A DNA stretch of 64,000 nt from Saturnia japonica (Eukaryota > Arthropoda > Insecta > Lepidoptera > Saturniidae): positions 15,686,001-15,750,000 of the forward strand of contig CM065304.1 of NCBI GenBank assembly GCA_033032175.1, written 5' to 3'. The notes below the pieces were generated by a model. That model did no database searches and was not told where the DNA came from. It saw only the letters and a program-made list of their open reading frames with translations. Below are positions 36,046 to 47,012 of the stretch, piece by piece (position 1 is the stretch's first letter; each line of letters begins with the position of its first letter). Both the position numbers and the translations under genes were made by a program.

Positions 36046-37313
36046 TAGCTGATGTCAGCACACCCATTATCGGATCAAATTTTTTAAGTTTTTACAACCT
36101 TTTACCGGACTGTAGGCACGAACAGGTGATCGATGGTACAACCAAGCTGTGGATACCAGCTTCAAGAGCGCACACTTCCCAGGACAGCATTAAAGCAGTC
36201 GCATGCGGGAACTCACCTTTCGAGCAGGTGCTCGCTGAGTTTCCGGACATCATGCGTCCTCCGGGAATAGACAGAATAGTCAAACACACTACTGTCCACT
36301 ACATCAATACCACTGATGGTCCACCAGTCAGCTGCCGACCCCGCCGCCTGGGCCCAGAAAAATTGCATATAGCACAGCAAGAATTTAATGCAATGTTACA
36401 ATGTGGTACCGCACGACCTTCCAGCAGCTCGTGGTCATCGCCCCTGCACCTCGCTCCTAAGAAGGACGCAACATGGCGACTATGCGGTGACTACAGAGCA
36501 CTTAATGCCCGCACCATACCAGACAGGTACACAGTCCGACACATAGGGGATTTTTCACAAAACCTGACTGGATCCACCATATTTTCCACCATAGATTTAG
36601 TAAAAGCATACCAACAAATACCTATTAATAGCTCTGATATCTGCAAAACAGCCATAATAACACCCTTTGGACTTTACGAATTTCCTTATATGACCTTCGG
36701 TCTCAGAAATGCTGGACAGACCTTTCAAAGGTTTATCGATGAAGTGGTGCGTGGACTTGATTTTTGCTTTGCTTACGTAGATGACATTTTGATCCACTCA
36801 ATTGACAGTTCCCAGCATATTCAGCACCTCAAAATTATTTTCCAACGCCTTCAACAGTACGGTGTGGTAATAAATCCAGCAAAATGTGTTTTTGGAGCAG
36901 CTGAAGTCTCGTTTTTGGGATACCGCATTAATGCCCAAGGGACTCAACCTCCTGACGACCGCATCCAAGCTCTTCATGATTATCCTCCACCCAAGACTGT
37001 ACAAGGCATGCGTAGGTTCCTCGGCATGATAAACTTTTATCGTAGATACCTACCTTGTGCGGCAAAGTATCAAGCGCCGCTCATCGATGCCGTAGCAGCC
37101 ACGGGGAGCAAAGGTGCAAAACCTTTCCCCTGGACGCCTGAACTTCAAAAACATTTCGAAGCTTGCAAGGAAAGCTTATCAACAGCGACCATGTTGTACC
37201 ACCCAAGCCAGCAAGCACAACTCGGTCTATTCACCGACGCGTCAGGATCACATATTGGCTCCTGTCTCCAGCAACGCAAAAACGAAACTGACAGCTGGCA
37301 ACCTCTAGCTTAA
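36033..37313 (+). CDS. Pol part 1: end of protease, reverse transcriptase, start of RNase H
   Basis: 426 codons, -1 relative to gag, with a 13-base overlap that falls inside the protease ([20 protein letters not shown] is its C-terminal part). This suggests a one-base loss in the T run near 36036, not programmed frameshifting, since no slippery heptamer in the right phase is seen. Reverse transcriptase motifs are in order: [68 protein letters not shown], and the catalytic [11 protein letters not shown] (YVDD). [10 protein letters not shown] and [16 protein letters not shown] mark thumb and connection. RNase H starts with [18 protein letters not shown]. An in-frame TAA at 37311-37313 ends the ORF inside RNase H. 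Confidence 0.9.
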   Translation: MDFIIADVSTPIIGSNFLSFYNLLPDCRHEQVIDGTTKLWIPASRAHTSQDSIKAVACGNSPFEQVLAEFPDIMRPPGIDRIVKHTTVHYINTTDGPPVSCRPRRLGPEKLHIAQQEFNAMLQCGTARPSSSSWSSPLHLAPKKDATWRLCGDYRALNARTIPDRYTVRHIGDFSQNLTGSTIFSTIDLVKAYQQIPINSSDICKTAIITPFGLYEFPYMTFGLRNAGQTFQRFIDEVVRGLDFCFAYVDDILIHSIDSSQHIQHLKIIFQRLQQYGVVINPAKCVFGAAEVSFLGYRINAQGTQPPDDRIQALHDYPPPKTVQGMRRFLGMINFYRRYLPCAAKYQAPLIDAVAATGSKGAKPFPWTPELQKHFEACKESLSTATMLYHPSQQAQLGLFTDASGSHIGSCLQQRKNETDSWQPLA

Positions 37314-37325
37314 TTCAGCAGGAAA

Positions 37326-38876
37326 TTGACTGCAAAGCAAGCAGAGTGGCCCACCTACTATAGGGAACTTCTTGCCATTTATGAAAGCGTGCAGCACTTT
37401 AGACACATACTGGAGGTCCAACATGTGACTATTTTCACAGACCACAAGCCTATCATTTATGCTTTCCAGCAACGGCGAGAAAAACTTCCACCAGCACAAC
37501 TCAATCAGCTAAGTTTTATAAGTCAGTTTTCAACAGACATAGTTCACATCAAAGGGGAGGACAATGTGGTTGCGGATACTATGTCTCGCGTGGAGGCTGT
37601 ATCTTTAGCAGATGACTTCGCTGCACTCGCGAATGCTCAAGCCGTTGACGAAGAACTCGAAAAGCTTCGTACCGGTTCTTCTCTTAAATTGGAATTGCTT
37701 CACATTCCAGGAAAAAACATCCAGGTGACTTACGATACATCCACGGGCAAGCCTAGACCTTACCTACCCGCATCATTCCGTCGCTCGACGTTTCTGAGAC
37801 TCCACAACCTCAGTCACCCTAGCGCACGTGCAAGCGCTCGCCTGGTGTCTGACCGCTATGTTTGGCCTTCCATGCGCAAAGACTGCATGGCTTGGGCTCG
37901 CTGTTGCATTGCATGCCAACGCTGCAAAGTCTCCCGTCACGGAAGGTCGCCGTTAGGAAACTTCACTGGAAAGTCAGCCCGTTTCCAGCACGTCCACTTG
38001 GACATCATAGGCGCACTTCCCCATTCTAGTGGTTATACATACTATCTGACAGCCGTCGACAGATTTACCAGATGGCCGGAAGTATGGCCAATGTCGGGCA
38101 TTACCGCAGAAGAGGTAGCCGACACATTCGTTTCCGGATGGATCTCGCGATATGGCGTTCCACTTGTCATCACAACAGACCAAGGGCGACAATTCGAATC
38201 TGCCCTTTTCGCCCATCTAATGAAGATCTGCGCAACAAAACGTATCCGGACGACAAGCTATCACCCGCAAGCAAATGGAATGGTAGAACGCCTTCACAGG
38301 CAATTAAAAGCTGCCCTTATGTGCCATGGGAGTACATGGAGCAAGGCTCTACCGCTAGTGTTGCTTGGCATACGCACAACACTTAAAGAAGACTTACAAT
38401 GTTCTTCTGCAGAACTTCTGTATGGCGAACCCCTGCGGTTACCAGGAGAGCTCGTCGTACCAGCAACAATCGATCATGACACTCACATCGAGGACTTCGT
38501 AGCCAGACTTCGCTCCAAGATGGCTAGCATACGTCCCACCCCAGCATCACGACACGCTCATCCATCATCATTCATCTTCAAAGACCTGCAGACCGCAAGC
38601 CATGCGTTCCTGAGGGACGACACAGTGAGGCGACCATTACAGCCACCCTACACCGGACCTTACAAAATTTTGGCTCGAAACCCCAAAACTGTAACGCTCG
38701 AGGTTGCAGGTAAAAAAGCACGAGGTCAGCGTCGATTGCGTAAAACCAGCTCACCAGGAAGTCGAACAAGATCAACAAGAGTCGACGACAGCTACTTCCA
38801 CACCAGCACCAGTCATCGCGCCTCCATCCGCTCCTCTGACTACAAATCGCACGCCATCCAACATTCCGCAACATGA
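37326..38876 (+). CDS. Pol part 2: rest of RNase H and integrase
   Basis: Same frame as pol part 1, only 12 bases after its TAA, so a single nonsense codon separates them. RNase H continues with EWPTYYRELLAIYESVQHFR and IFTDHKPI, and AD-MSRVEA ends it. Integrase follows: the zinc-binding region has HNLSH and CCIACQRC, and the catalytic core has HLDIIGALPHS, ITTDQGRQFESALF and HPQANGMVERLHRQLK, which supply D, D and E. The C terminus (PPYTGPYKILARNPKTVTLE) is intact to about 38705; then a run of six A is followed by an off-frame basic tail to the stop at 38876. The continuing homology lies in another frame. Confidence 0.9.
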   Translation: MTAKQAEWPTYYRELLAIYESVQHFRHILEVQHVTIFTDHKPIIYAFQQRREKLPPAQLNQLSFISQFSTDIVHIKGEDNVVADTMSRVEAVSLADDFAALANAQAVDEELEKLRTGSSLKLELLHIPGKNIQVTYDTSTGKPRPYLPASFRRSTFLRLHNLSHPSARASARLVSDRYVWPSMRKDCMAWARCCIACQRCKVSRHGRSPLGNFTGKSARFQHVHLDIIGALPHSSGYTYYLTAVDRFTRWPEVWPMSGITAEEVADTFVSGWISRYGVPLVITTDQGRQFESALFAHLMKICATKRIRTTSYHPQANGMVERLHRQLKAALMCHGSTWSKALPLVLLGIRTTLKEDLQCSSAELLYGEPLRLPGELVVPATIDHDTHIEDFVARLRSKMASIRPTPASRHAHPSSFIFKDLQTASHAFLRDDTVRRPLQPPYTGPYKILARNPKTVTLEVAGKKARGQRRLRKTSSPGSRTRSTRVDDSYFHTSTSHRASIRSSDYKSHAIQHSAT

Positions 38877-38958
38877 CACCGCATCCCCTGCTACACATCC
38901 TACAGTCATTACTCGCACTGGTCGCAGAGTTAGGTTCCGTGACATCCTAGATCTATAG
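38704..38958 (+). CDS. Pol C-terminal tail in a shifted frame
   Basis: 84 codons overlapping the end of pol part 2. The frame carries VSVDCVKPAHQEVE, a Thr/Pro/Ala-rich stretch, and TRTGRRVRFRDILDL just before the 3' LTR. TR.GR.V.FRD is the usual C-terminal motif of CsRn1-type integrases. The shift lies at the A run of about 38709-38715, so an indel there separated this tail from the body. It is not an independent gene. Confidence 0.7.
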   Translation: MQVKKHEVSVDCVKPAHQEVEQDQQESTTATSTPAPVIAPPSAPLTTNRTPSNIPQHDTASPATHPTVITRTGRRVRFRDILDL

Positions 38959-39000
38959 ACTTCTTCTAAATTGTTATTTTTCTTTCTCTCGGCTGTAATT

Positions 39001-39167
39001 GATAGACTGGCTGACTTTCAGGTCTTAAAAAAGATAAAGAAGACGTCTCTCACTAACTGACAGGAAGATATATTATTCTGTAATCGGTTACTAGCTACAA
39101 AATAAATACAGCAATAATTCAAACGCTGAGCTGCATTTTTAATTAATAGGATCGGCCAAACGATCCT
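39001..39167 (+). repeat. 3' LTR core
   Basis: It differs from the 5' LTR core at three positions in 167. Upstream sequence (TTTTTCTTTCTCTCGGC) is pyrimidine-rich; the purine-rich tract expected before a 3' LTR is not visible. The host flank after the LTR (TTGATATAG) does not match the flank before the 5' LTR. Confidence 0.85.
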
Positions 39168-39170
39168 GTA

Positions 39171-40483
39171 TTGATATAGAAAAGTTATAAAAGATTCAGT
39201 TTAATTGTTATAATTTATAACTTTAATATTAATATGGGTGAAATACCCTTTGTCAAAATGACAAATACCTACTGAACATTGAAAGAACACTACCGGGAAA
39301 GTATCACCTGAATTTTGTATTTATAATACAAATAATAATTTTTCCTGTTACATATGAGGAAATCTCAATGGACGAGATATTTGGTGCTGCGTCGTCTGCT
39401 TGAGCAGTGTATCCTGATACGGCCTACACCGTACTGACTCCTGGAGGGGAGCTTCTTGGTGCGAATTTGCTTGTGCCAATCTACCAAGACCACGAGATTC
39501 TGGTTCGTGGTCTCAACGCGGAGCTGTCTGTAATTGGAGTTCTAATTTTGGACAGTATATTGTGGTCAAGTGAAGGAAAAATATTAAGGATTTTGTAGTG
39601 TATTAGGCGATTAATTTACGGTATAGTATACCAGTATATAATTTTATAAATTTTTATGTGAGGTATTCTGGAAATACACTTTTATTTAATTTTATCTGAT
39701 TTATTCATTCCATATTTCCATTTAGCTCTATAAATCTCCTAAATACCTAATAAATATCATAATAATGCATAGAACTAGTTAAAATAAAAATGAAATTTCC
39801 AAATTATTAGTGATCGCTTTTAATATCTTTTTATTCCCAGTGAAAATTTCAAAGCCTTCTGAGGCTTCAGAGCTTTTACGGCTAACAGTGTAGTCAGATC
39901 GAAAAAAGTTTTTTACTTTTTATTTCATTAACCTGTAAAGTTATTTTTACAGCAGTATTATAGATGCCGAAAAATTATAGATTTTAGGATTCAATATACA
40001 TCTCAACTTCAAGTTGTTGTTGAAGAAAAATAAGCAAAATTATTTGTTTTATGTATGAAACAGCCTAATATATATTACTATCATCAACTATTTCATTTGA
40101 TTCACGTTTAGTCTGAATATTTGCTGAAACACGGTCATTAGGAGCGAGCGACGCTTTTTGGGGCACATTGAGCAGAATAAACGGTACAAATCTTTGCCCG
40201 TATGTATTGAACATTATTGTTCTGTAATCATCCAGTTTGATGTCTCATTTATAGGTTATGCAATAATATGAGTTTCATTACTTGTCAGAAGGATAGACAA
40301 TTTTGATTACCTGGTTAGTGCATAAGTAGAGCTTATGCTTTAAAAGTCAAGAGTTCGATAAATAATCAACCACAGCTTAAGGTCTGGATAACAAACTTTA
40401 CTTTTAGGAATCAGAGTGTTTATATAATTGAGTGTCTTCCAGATACATACGAGTATCTTCGTGTTTGTATGAATATATTATTA
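39171..40483. other. Intronic stretch with an unrecognised 63-codon frame
   Basis: The frame at 39407-39598 (YTVLTPGGELLGANLLVPIY, then DHEILVRGLNAELSVIGVL) sits in sequence of balanced composition and looks coding-like, but I do not recognise it; an upstream in-frame stop separates it from MSMDEIFGAASSA-like sequence at about 39365. Around 40305-40350 a degenerate tRNA-like segment with GAGTTCGA may be a SINE trace. The remainder is AT-rich. Confidence 0.35.
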
Positions 40484-40830
40484 CTAGCTGAACCGCGTAA
40501 CTTCGTCTGCGTCACATAAGACAGAGAGGGTTAGAGAGATTGGGACGTAGGCAGAGACAAATAACAATTCTCGTAGGCTCCTACAATACAATTTATAGGT
40601 GCCGCCCAAATGGCACATCATTCCGCTAAAATGCATGCGCGTTACGTGATTATTACTTTGCTGCGGAGTTATTTTAAAACTGTGATATCTCCTGAGATAT
40701 TCATTGAAATCAAATGATGTAAAGGGTATATTTGTCCGAAATTAAATACATTTTGAATGATTGAAATTAATTTTGTTGCATATTAATTACATATAAGTAT
40801 AATTATATTCACACTTGCACTTTTGAATAA
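40484..40830 (-). mobile_element. Helitron-like 3' end with body of a dispersed repeat
   Basis: The minus-strand 3' end is GTGACGCAGACGAAGTTACG, then CGGTTCAGCTAG at 40484, followed by T. The body contains TTAGAGAGATTGGGACGTAG, GCCGCCCAAATGGCACATCA and GATATCTCCTGAGATATTC, all phrases of a repeat seen widely in Lepidoptera. The 5' end is not resolved. Confidence 0.5.
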
Positions 40831-41288
40831 GTCACGTGGAGAATGTAGCCTTTAGCCACATTCACTGTACCTACTTAAAACTTAGTTGTTAACTTTAATA
40901 AAAATCTTATAGACGCATATTTAATACACATAGTCGTTTTTTAAGTTAAGTTTACATTATTCTAAATGTATCAAGTAAGACTTATGTGTGTGAATAAACT
41001 ATGTTCTTATTATTAGCATTCGAACAATCCTTTGGTTTGGTTGGAAGTTTTTAAATCGCCACATAACTTAATATGAGGAATAATTTTGACGTTTCGACAG
41101 ATAATGTATAGAAAACCTGTCAAAATTTAAAAAATATTCCTCAGATGAAATTATCTGGTGAATGAAAAATCGGCCCTAAGTAGTAAGAATACAATTTTGT
41201 TTAATTAACCCTTACATAAAAAAATGTACGTGAAATCATCATATATGCCATTCGTGGGAGCAGAGGTATTAAAATAAAAACATAATTA

Positions 41289-41549
41289 TCTATATTAATA
41301 TTATAATATAAAGCTGAAGAGTTTGATTGTTTGGTCGAACGCGCTAATCTCAGGAAGTACTGGTTGGAATGGAAAAATTATTTTAGTGTTGGATAGCCCA
41401 TTTATCGAGAAATGCTATAGGCTATATAACATCATGCTACGACCAATAGGAGCGGAGCATCAAAGAAAAATGTTACAAAAACGGAGGAAATTTATTCCTT
41501 TTTAGAGCTTCCATTATGTGACGCAGACGAAGTTGCACGGGTCAGCTAG
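41289..41549 (+). mobile_element. Helitron-like non-autonomous element, 261 bp, complete
   Basis: It begins TCTATATTAATATTATAA after an A and ends GGGTCAGCTAG before a T. A TGAC...GTCA stem (about 41519-41544) precedes the CTAG end. The interior carries ACGCGCTAATCTCAGGAAGT and GGATAGCCCATTTATCGAGA. The 60-codon frame at 41323-41505 is incidental. Confidence 0.7.
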
Positions 41550-43689
41550 TATTTTATAAAATGTATAGCCAGATGTATGTTATTTTAGTAGTAGCGTTTG
41601 CATTGGCAAATTATCATTTTTTTTTGGTTAGAAAAGTAAAAAGAATAATTATATACTATTAAGTATACGATATATATCATATGTATCAAATGAAAAGTCG
41701 GTCCCCCGAATGCTAATTAATTACGTACACCTCTATATATATGCCTACTCGTAAGCTGTAAGCCAAAAATTTGTGTTTGTTTATTTGCACTCAATTCGCG
41801 GCGATGTACCAAAAATTTGATCGTTTCCGAGGCTTGGTTACCAGCCAACATAAAATAACACCTACCATGATTATACTGTGAAACCAATTAAATATATTGT
41901 TACTGAAACATTGTTTTTTTTTTATCACAGCTCGTGCCTCTGTAAAAGGTCAGGTAGAACTGAATCCATAAAACATTCACTCAGAATATTTTTAACGCTG
42001 AAGTTTCCTTATTACAGTTACTAGGTAACATTTTTTAAATCTTTTGAAAGGTTTCTTTGCTTAACAACACAATAGTACGTTGGCCGTTTGTGTTTTTACT
42101 AGCAAACGCCGGCGACTTTGTTTGCGTTCTTTACGTTATATAATTTAATAACATTCACAAATAATGTAGCTTGTTCCTATCATTCTAAGAATTGTTAGAT
42201 TCGAATGAGCATTGCCTGAAATTACTTCCTACAAATTCACAAACTTTACCTCTTTATCTATTATATCTCATTATGTATGTATGTACTTGGTTTCTCGGAA
42301 ACGGCTCCAGCGATTTGGATGAAACTTTGTATTTAGATAACGTTTTACATTACAAGATTACCTAGATAAGTAATCTTTTCTTTTGTAGGACACCGAGCGA
42401 AGATACACATAGTAATAGAACAAATATATTATAGAAGTATAGATGACAACTGAATGTCTTTTTATTAATCTGATTTCTCAAAAGGTACAGAAAGATCATT
42501 TAATGGATATTCGAGGCAGCTTTTGTCAACGTATAAAACGACAAAATTCTTGGAACGTCTTATTGAAATATGAATAAATATAGTACCTACAAAAACAGCC
42601 CGCTCTATTCAGTGTCAAGTTATTGATCATTACTTGATAAAATTCATACTGAATATAATATTATGTTCATAAAAAATCAAAAACCTACAAGCCAGCAAGA
42701 TATGAAAAGGCTAAGACTTTTGTGGTTAGTATAAGAGATCTTTTTAAAGATAAGTCATTTATAAGTTTTATACTGTCAACTATTTTTAATAATTTATAGA
42801 TTTTCAAAGGAACAAACTTTATTCCGACACTGTATACTGTAACATCTAATAAGTAACAAGTTATTTATAATAAAAATATCCAGGGCAAATAGCATGTTGC
42901 AATATCTTAGGTATTCTATGACTTCAATATCAGTTGCTATTTGTGCTCCGATAAAATCGTAAATGTAGAAATTGATATTTTTTAAATGTAAACTGTTATA
43001 ATAAATGCGTTGTTTAAAATTTTTTCATTACTTATAAAATTCTGCTGAAGTGCTAAAAGCAAAAGAATGAGTTACTAATTAAGTAAAATACTCGAAGCAA
43101 AATCATGAACATTTCGCAAATATATAACATAAGCTCACTAGAATAGTGATTATTCTCAAAATCACCATTATTACGAGTCACAATAACATCAAATGAGGGG
43201 ATTTATTAGGGTGTTATAATAAGTCAACTTTTACTACCGAACATTTTATTTCTCGTAATACAAACACAATTTTATCAACGAAAAAATTACTTAACTACAA
43301 TGTAATATTTATTAATAATTTGTCCATCAATCATCGTAGGATGAATTCAAATTAAATTTGGCATAGAAGTCGATTGTGACATGGAATATTTTTTATCACC
43401 CAACGAAGCTAGCCTAACATTTCATTATAATTAATATCTGTTACCAACTGGTAACCGCGTCTTCGTCTGCGTTATTATTGGATATACACAGACTGATGTC
43501 GGAACACGACAAACCAAAAGTAAATCAAAGATGGGTTTGTCACTTATGCGTATGCTGGTTGCGATCCCTAACACCCCGCTATATTACTGCATATGCGCCG
43601 GCTGATTTCGGAACTCGACAAACCAAAAAAGCGAAAATTACTCGAAAATTTATCAATTGAGCAGCTTCTAGTGTATATTTTATTGTAGA
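41550..43689. other. Intronic AT-rich stretch with repeat fragments
   Basis: No gene. Around 42270-42420 the phrase GTACTTGGTTTCTCGGAAAC, then GATTTGGATGAAACTTTG, is another dispersed-repeat module. The stretch 43440-43660 (AACCGCGTCTTCGTCTGCGT) holds a fragment of the CTAG-type repeats; its 60-codon frame is not supported. Confidence 0.4.
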
Positions 43690-44205
43690 CTAGCTGTGCC
43701 CGTGGCTTGGCTCACGTGGACTACAGAATGCCTGCGCGAATTTTGCTCCCCGCTCCCAGCTATTTAAAATACAAAAATGCTTATTGTAGGTGTTTCTTAG
43801 AAGATAGATGTATACTCTTCCGGACTTTTTTGTAGGTCTTCTTAATGCCTACAATGATGTAGTACATTAATTAGCTATATCTCTTACACTTTACTCAGCA
43901 TACGCTACTTAAGTACCCGAATTGATTCACCATGACCAGTTTTTTTATTTGTCCGGAACGCTAATTCTTTTTCTAAAATAAAAGTATCCTGAGTTACTCC
44001 CTATATACTCAGCTATCTACCAGTGAAAGTCCTGTCAAAATCGGTCCAACCGATTCGGTGATTACTCGGAAAAAACAGACTGATAGATAAAAAATTAAAA
44101 AATGGGCTTTTTCTTATATGTATCGTATATACTTTTATATGCATTTAGTAAAAACTGTTATTTTGACATTACAAACAGACACTTCAATTTTATTAATTGT
44201 ATAGA
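43690..44205 (-). mobile_element. Helitron-like non-autonomous element, 516 bp, complete
   Basis: On the minus strand it starts TCTATACAATTAATAAAATT (44205) after an A and ends GAGCCAAGCCACGGGCACAG then CTAG (43690) before a T. A CGTG...CACG hairpin lies just before the terminus. The interior has the module CCGATTTTGACAGGACTTTC. This matches the Helitron rules of insertion between A and T, 5' TC, 3' hairpin and CTAG. Confidence 0.72.
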
Positions 44206-44700
44206 TTAAGGTGTTCTGAATATGAAATAATAACAAACGTATCCACTGCCGTTATTGCTATTGCCGTTGATTGTCGTGAAGAAATTTATTTGAATTACAC
44301 ACTGTTACAAATTAGACGAACTCACAACACTGTTATTTATTACACTGTGGTTTCACTTCCTTTTATCGCTTTGTAATTCAAAACTGAACTGCTCGGCGCC
44401 GCGCCTGAGTCGCTTAATATACTTACACTAAACGACCGCAGAAACATCGTGAAGCGTCGCGAACTTTTCATTACGTAATCGAGGCGATAAGCTCTACATA
44501 TGTGTGTATAAACTGCGATGTTTACACAAATATGAGCCGCGGTTGTTTACGACGCGAACATTATTTCGATGTCATGAGAAGTTTCTAGTTGCTTCAAGAT
44601 ATTTGGGGAACAGGATTTTTTCTCTTTTTAATCGGGTTGTAACAGGTCACAACAATATTCATATTATATTATTCATATAATTCAGTAAATACAAATATAA

Positions 44701-44704
<4 letters not shown>
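44206..44704. other. Unassigned stretch with a GC-richer core
   Basis: 44380-44570 is richer in GC (CTGCTCGGCGCCGCGCCTGA) than its surroundings and might be an LTR or a promoter-like patch; there is no matching second copy in the window and no coding motif. Confidence 0.25.

Positions 44705-44749
<45 letters not shown>
44705..44749. repeat. (AT)n microsatellite
   Basis: An uninterrupted run of about 22 AT dinucleotides. Confidence 0.95.
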
Positions 44750-44752
<3 letters not shown>

Positions 44753-45419
44753 TTATATATTTCATTTAATTATAATTAATATATATTTAATATAATATAA
44801 TTAGAATTATGAGATAACTATATATTTTTTGATAACCGTTAACACCTCACGTGACCGTGTTGATGACGAATTACATGGATTTTTTTTTAAATTTTCACTT
44901 CAAAAAAGACTAAATTGTTTAATTAGTAGAAAATATCCAAAAACTTTTAAAATTTTAGTAATTGGCCGAAAACAGTTTCAGCTTTTCGCACCATTAATAA
45001 AGAAATTTTACAATAATCATTATTATTCTTTTGTTACTTTAAAAATTTAAATTAGGAACATAAGGAATCATGTCAGGACGCTTCAAATAACATGCTATAC
45101 ATTGTCAAATTAATAAAACCTATTTCTTGTAATATTAATTGAAGCAGAGAAAAATTCTAAAGTGTCCGTTTTTTTTTGCAAAAGGGTTTATTTACTATCG
45201 TAAAAAAAGTAATAATTAAAAAAATGTAAGTAAAGTCTTGTAATAATTAAATCTTTAATATAATAAACAGTTTTAGGATGGCAATGTACTTAATTTGTTA
45301 AAAATGAAGAACAATTTTTTTCCGGCAGGAAACAGACATTACTCTGTTGAAATAGAATATTGTGGGTGATATTGCAAAACAAGATATGTCACTATGATCT
45401 GATTTTACAGACTTTTTTT

Positions 45420-45840
45420 AACGTTTCGCTATCTGTGTGACACTCATATAAATCGCATATAAAATGCTTTGTCCTGAATGACTGACGGATCAACGCACAG
45501 TCTAAACCGCTGATCGTAGAGACCTAAAACTTGGAGGGAGTGTTCTTTGTATGAAGTAGGCATCCGATAAGAAAGGATTTTCCGCAATTCTACCCCTAAA
45601 AAGATGAAAAAGGTGGGCAAAGTTTGTATGGGACAACGTGATTCCTTGGTCCAATATACTTCAAATTTTGCATCAACCTTTTTTAACATAATTGATGGAA
45701 AACGTGTTTCATATTTTATTGATATGCATCCCCTAACGGAGTTAAAAAGGGGTAGGAAGTTATTTTGGGTGTGATTTGCTTCGAAGTTGATATCAATACT
45801 CCTTAGTGCTTTTGATTTAAATTACATTTTATTTTGACAC
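45420..45840. repeat. Dispersed repeat module
   Basis: Contains TCAACGCACAGTCTAAACCG, GGGTAGGAAGTTATTTTGGG and similar phrases resembling the GCTGAACC...GGGGTGAAATGGG type of lepidopteran repeat. The minus-strand 81-codon frame at 45444-45689 is a shadow. Ends are unresolved. Confidence 0.4.
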
Positions 45841-46077
45841 ATGTTTGAAAACTCAATCTGAATTATTCAAAAAAGGTTGAACTTATTTAAGAACATAAGC
45901 AAATATTCTTTAAAATTGAAATGTGTCGAAAGTCACCGTACTATATTAGTACCTCATTAGAAGGTTTCTAAGCTTAAAGAGGTTTAGAACACGGCCAATA
46001 AATGATAATAAATATAGAGGGACGTAGAGTTCGAAATTTGAGATGGTAGGGACTAGAACATTTTGGTTATAAATTAT

Positions 46078-46330
46078 ACGAATCATTCCATATTAAAAAA
46101 AAAACATGTAAAATCTATACTAATACTAACAATATAACAAAACGGAAAAGTTTTTGTTTGTTTGTTTAAACACGCTAATCTCTGGAATTACCAGTCGGAT
46201 TCGAAAAATTCTTTTTTTATATGATAACCAGACTCACGAGAAATAGTATTGGTTATATAACATTAAGCTACAGCTTCTAGCTAGCCTTAAAAATTGATTT
46301 TTGTTACGTAAGTCGGAAATCGAAACCCTC
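46078..46330 (+). repeat. Dispersed repeat, copy 1 of a pair
   Basis: The sequence from ACGAATCATTCCATATT through TCTATACTAATACTAACAAT, CGCTAATCTCTGGAATTACC and GCCTTAAAAATTGATTTTTG to GTTACGTAAGTCGGAA is repeated at 47968-48212 in the same orientation with scattered differences. The module with CGCTAATCTC links it to the Helitron-like elements. The homology extends upstream of the TCTATAC start, so that motif is not the repeat boundary here. Confidence 0.7.
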
Positions 46331-46539
46331 GCGAACTGCTTTAGCCGCATGCGCTGGCTTAATGGTTAATGATACGTCAATACAATGTTCTACAAACATA
46401 TTGGCCATTAGTATATGTAAAAAAGTCAGTGATAGCATATATCTATCTCTTATACATAAGCCACAATAAGGTATTTTGCAATTGTTTTTGTTGAAGATTA
46501 AAAGTTAATGTATGAGCATTATTTTTAAGCATGAAATCA

Positions 46540-46880
46540 AAATCAAAATAATCTTTATTCAATTAAGGCCCTAAGAAGGCACTTATGAACGTCAAAACAC
46601 TACTGTCGGTTCGGAAAATTTCCCAGACATCGAGAAGAACCGATAAGAAACTCGATCGGGTTTATCTTTTTACATTCTTACGTATTTACGTACTTTTTAC
46701 ATATCATAGCATATTAATCCTTACGAACAAAAGTTACTTCATCATAAAGACAATTTACATAATGATGATAAACTTCGTCTTTTACAGCATGTTACTTGGA
46801 CGCATAGCTTGAGAGATAACATAAAATTAAAATAATTCAACACTCGGCTCGGGTCTATGTCTATAGTAGTAGTGGCGCGA
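46540..46880. repeat. Common lepidopteran dispersed repeat (LINE/SINE tail type)
   Basis: CAAAATAATCTTTATTCAAT followed by AAGAAGGCACTTATGAACGT and CGAGAAGAACCGATAAGAAA is a phrase found in many lepidopteran genomes, probably the reverse complement of a non-LTR retroelement or SINE tail. The 75-codon frame at 46585-46812 is part of this repeat. A CTAG-type end, GCGAGGCACAGCTAG|T, follows at 47012. Confidence 0.55.
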
Positions 46881-47012
46881 ACGAGCCGTGCGATACCGCG
46901 ATGTGACCATCTGGTCGCCTGATAAAAATACTGTCTTTATTAAAGTATTATAAATCATCAATCAGTGATTTCTTCTAAATTATATGTGGGTGAAACCGCG
47001 AGGCACAGCTAG

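Larger units (their letters stand above)
34541..39170 (+). mobile_element. Near-complete Ty3/gypsy LTR retrotransposon, CsRn1/Kabuki type
   Basis: A 4.6-kb element inserted in the giant intron, opposite in orientation to the phosphodiesterase gene. It has two matching LTR segments, a primer binding site TGGTGACCCCGAC next to the 5' LTR (the tRNA-Trp type used by CsRn1-group elements), a gag with a CHCC zinc motif ([18 protein letters not shown]), which is the group's hallmark, and a pol with protease, reverse transcriptase, RNase H and integrase in gypsy order. Three reading-frame breaks are visible, at about 36036, 37311 and 38710. LTR similarity of about 98% over 167 bases suggests a fairly young insertion. 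Confidence 0.9.

Noticed and set aside
38578..38898. 106-codon minus-strand frame at the end of pol
   Set aside because: It overlaps the integrase C-terminus and has no motif.
44705..44749. AT-rich tract as a replication origin or promoter
   Set aside because: It is a plain (AT)n microsatellite; similar tracts occur at 23456 and 54993.
46114..47012. A single 899-bp Helitron-like element from TCTATAC to CTAG
   Set aside because: Homology to the second copy at 47968 extends upstream of the TC, so 46114 is not a true terminus; the CTAG at 47012 may belong to another element.
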